Below are positions 61,900 to 64,000 of a stretch of 64,000 nt of DNA, in pieces. The notes under the pieces are model-generated. The model searched no databases. It was not told the origin of the DNA and saw nothing but the letters and a program-made list of their open reading frames with translations. Position numbers and translations under genes: made by a program. Each line of letters opens with the position of its first letter. Positions within the stretch are counted from its first letter, which is position 1. Location of the stretch: assembly GCA_037176725.1 (NCBI GenBank), contig JAZBRS010000013.1:12837001-12901000 (forward strand), given 5' to 3'. This DNA comes from Posidonia oceanica. Taxonomy: Eukaryota; Streptophyta; Magnoliopsida; Alismatales; Posidoniaceae.

Positions 61900-63320
61900 T
61901 GTAGATATTCCATTTTGACACTCCCCTATTCTTCCTCATGTTGCAGCACACCATATCATGTTGCATGCAACCTTAGAGGCCTTTTGCTCAGCCCAAGAAC
62001 TCTGTTAATGCTAATCTAGGCCATAAGACGTAAGAAAAATAGCGTTCAACGTTAGACACTAGAATATCTACGTTCTATGTTGAACGCTAGAAGCCTTGCA
62101 TCCTACATATCCTATTTGTTTCCCTTCTATCTCAGTCAAACCTTCCTTTTGAACAAGTCCACATGCCCTAATTAGAGGTCTTTATTAACTCTTTAAATGA
62201 CCCAAGTGATCGCATTTGACCTAGCACCCAAATTTGGCAAGTTTTGAGTCTAGGTGTGTAAGACACTAAGTCCCCTACGTCTTATATTAAACGCAACTTC
62301 TCATGCGTCTTATTCCTGACAGCTCAACCTTTCCACGTCAACTACTTTCTTTCTTTGGAATATTTTAAAATTAAAATGTTTCCTTTTTCAAAAAGCCTAT
62401 TGACCATGTGCAGACTTAAAGTAGGCTTTAAACATGCTTTATTGTCCATTAATTGGGGAAATTTTCCCTCATTAATGTGGTTGGATGTCTGGCAGTGTAA
62501 GACGCAGCTCTTGCTGCGTTCTACATAGGACGCATGCTTTCCTGTGTCTTACACTTCATAATTGGAAATTCTTTGCTGTAGCTAGACTACCTTGTCAATT
62601 TTGGATCTCTTGCCATTTTCTAATCCTCCTGTGTCTTTGTATATACCTAGGTATCTCAGCCTTTGAAGGGGATGGGAAAAAATTAGAGAGAAGGGGGAGG
62701 GGAAAAAAGGGATTTTGGTGAGGATATAGATTATTTTTGAGATTAAAGTGCTCGAGTGTTCTAGCAAGAAAGCTTAAGTCTTCACCAATAAAGTGAAACT
62801 CTTCCGTCGAATGGCTATCTTCGAAGGATTCGACCACACCATCATCTTATATTCCGTGCATACATCGCATAAATTAAAAGAGGGTTTTCTTTTTAGTGTT
62901 TTGCATATTGCATGTTTTGCATTTTGTAGCTAGGCATTTACATTTAGTTGCAATCGAGGGGATAAAACCCCCAGGTAAATATCTTCCCTTTTGTTTCATG
63001 TTAATTGTAATTTGCTTTATTGAATTATTTACTACACTTTATTAATCCACATATTTAAATTTTATTTTGCAAGGAAAAGAAGAGGAGGAAGAAGCTCACT
63101 GGCACAGGCACCTTTAGATAATGTTGGCGTTGTCCTAAGATAGCTGAACCTACATCAACATCACATCTCCCAAGGCGTCTTAAGGGCCAGCAAAAGCAAA
63201 CTGAGAGTGGTGATTACATCAACTTCAACATCTGTAGAGTGGAGGAGTCGAACACAAACCAAAGGGACATTAACGAAGTAGCGAAAATAGAAGTGCTTCT
63301 GTCAAAATCCCGTATCCATA
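61900..63320 (+). mobile_element. LTR C (3' LTR of E3)
   Basis: 1421 bp from TGTAGATATTCC to CGTATCCATA (expected CACA, one C-to-T change). TATATACC at 62640-62647 is the TATA-like box. Aligns with A and B over its length, but dyad sites differ in arm sequence. Confidence 0.88.
62051..62551. repeat. Dyad-unit sites in LTR C
   Basis: 62051-62106, 62258-62313 and 62496-62551, each two 28-nt units. Arms GTTAGACAC/ACGTTCTAT, GTAAGACAC/ACGTCTTAT, GTAAGACGC/GCGTTCTAC, ATAGGACGC/GTGTCTTAC. Placed as in A and B. Confidence 0.9.
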
Positions 63321-64000
63321 GTAGGATGTAAAAGATAATCTCTGTATATGATATCAAAAAGTTCTTCGCAACTATTGGCTTGGTGGAAATATATAGTAGT
63401 AGAAAAAGCATCGATTAAAAATTATTTAAACTAATTAATCACAAACACACAATCAAAAATAAATGAGTGGAAAGTAAATCATGCATCAAATACAAGAATT
63501 TTTATATTGGTTCGGGAGGAAGGGGTGTCGAACAGAGTGGATGTTCATCACTGATTAAAAATTATTTTAACCAATCACAAACACACAATCAAAAATAAAT
63601 GAGCATCAAACACAAGAATTTTTATACTGGTTTAGCACATCGGCCTACTCCAGTCCCCATGAGCTCCTGCTTGGCTTTTCAAAAAACCTCCCCGACTTTC
63701 TTCCAACTCAAACCAAAACCTCAACCTTCTAATGAACAACCCTGCACCAGAAGCCAACCGAGAAGCAATCGTAGCAATTCTTATTACAAGAACAAAGTTT
63801 ATAGCATAGATCTAGATCTTAAGAGTAGTAAAAGCAATTGTTCTAGAAACAATGGCGGAGTCAAGAATTTACACTGTTGGGGCTATAGAAAATAGATTGT
63901 CAAAGTATATGTAAAATAAAATTTTGACACCATGATTATACTCCAAAAATATCCAAACTTTAAAAACCACGAACATATCATTTGTTTTTAAAGACTATTT
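63321..64000. other. AT-rich flank with direct duplication
   Basis: Beyond LTR C no LTR-element feature continues. About 63409-63515 and 63552-63633 are diverged direct copies (GATTAAAAATTATTT, AATCACAAACACACAATC, CAAGAATTTTTATA.TGGTT). The open frame at 63599-63895 has no known domain. The TTTTTATACTGGTT text resembles sequences common in plant repeats; its class is unresolved. Confidence 0.5.

Larger units (their letters stand above)
54179..63320 (+). mobile_element. Element E3 (non-autonomous, gag-only Tat family)
   Basis: LTR B, leader (55617-56094), gag (56095-56979), acidic Pro-rich frame (57000-57619), replacement segment, integrase tail, 3' repeats, polypurine tract, LTR C. No protease, RT or RNase H. 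Left flank bases (AAATC) and right flank bases (GTAGG) do not form a target duplication, as expected if E3 is in tandem with E2 through LTR B. It resembles gag-only LTR elements that rely on autonomous partners. Confidence 0.82.

Noticed and set aside
63599..63895. Possible host gene of 98 codons
   Set aside because: No domain, starts inside a direct duplication, and the text resembles common plant repeat sequence.

Overview
The window is flowering-plant nuclear DNA from a repeat-dense, probably heterochromatic region. I see no ordinary host gene, rRNA or tRNA gene. Nearly everything is Ty3/gypsy LTR retrotransposon sequence. Most belongs to the plant-specific Tat/Ogre branch: a second, archaeal-type RNase H after RT-RH, a tRNA-Arg-type primer site starting TGGCGACTCC, and LTRs starting TGTAGA. 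One element is a chromovirus of the Tekay/Del type with a TGGTATCAGAG primer site. Species cannot be determined; a eudicot is likely but unproven.

The layout is a nest. The oldest visible element, E2 (+), appears from its integrase tail at 43169 to its 3' LTR (LTR B, 54179-55616). E1 (+; visible from 39388 to 43168) sits in the integrase of E2. Chromovirus D (-; 2091-2694 and 33168-39387) sits in the gag of E1. A giant Tat/Ogre element O (-; 2695-33167, 30.5 kb, perfect CACTG target duplication) sits in the integrase tail of D. Two further insertions sit in O: composite N (+; 10035-18400) in its integrase and solo LTR S (+; 19386-22523, ATAGT duplication) in its RT-RNase H. The end of another Tat LTR, L (+; 1-2090), cuts the left LTR of D. 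On the right, E3 (+; 54179-63320) shares LTR B with E2 and ends in LTR C; 63321-64000 is AT-rich flank.

O carries gag, protease, RT, RNase H, archaeal RNase H, remnants of integrase and then an extra sense-strand ORF of DUF7745/plant-mobile-domain (PMD) type, followed by a 71-bp tandem array. E2 carries three PMD-like genes in antisense in its 3' region. One (45655-46798) looks intact with one intron; the other two are decayed, one of them an 8-exon gene with its splice sites kept. E1 and E3 keep only gag and an integrase tail, with the same replacement segment, so they look like one non-autonomous family. Each of E1, E2 and E3 has amplified different short repeats just before its polypurine tract.

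The most unusual signal is a small-scale one. The LTRs of L, N, O and A/B/C, and the borders of the antisense PMD genes, carry 28-30 nt dyad-symmetric units, mostly in tandem pairs. They have conserved inverted arms (for example GTTGGACGC...GCGTCCAAC, GTTGAACGC...GCGTTCAAC) around a variable 10-12 nt core. Arm sequences differ between families, and the two arms often change together. These units flank the gene cassettes in E2 and are gained or lost precisely between LTR copies.
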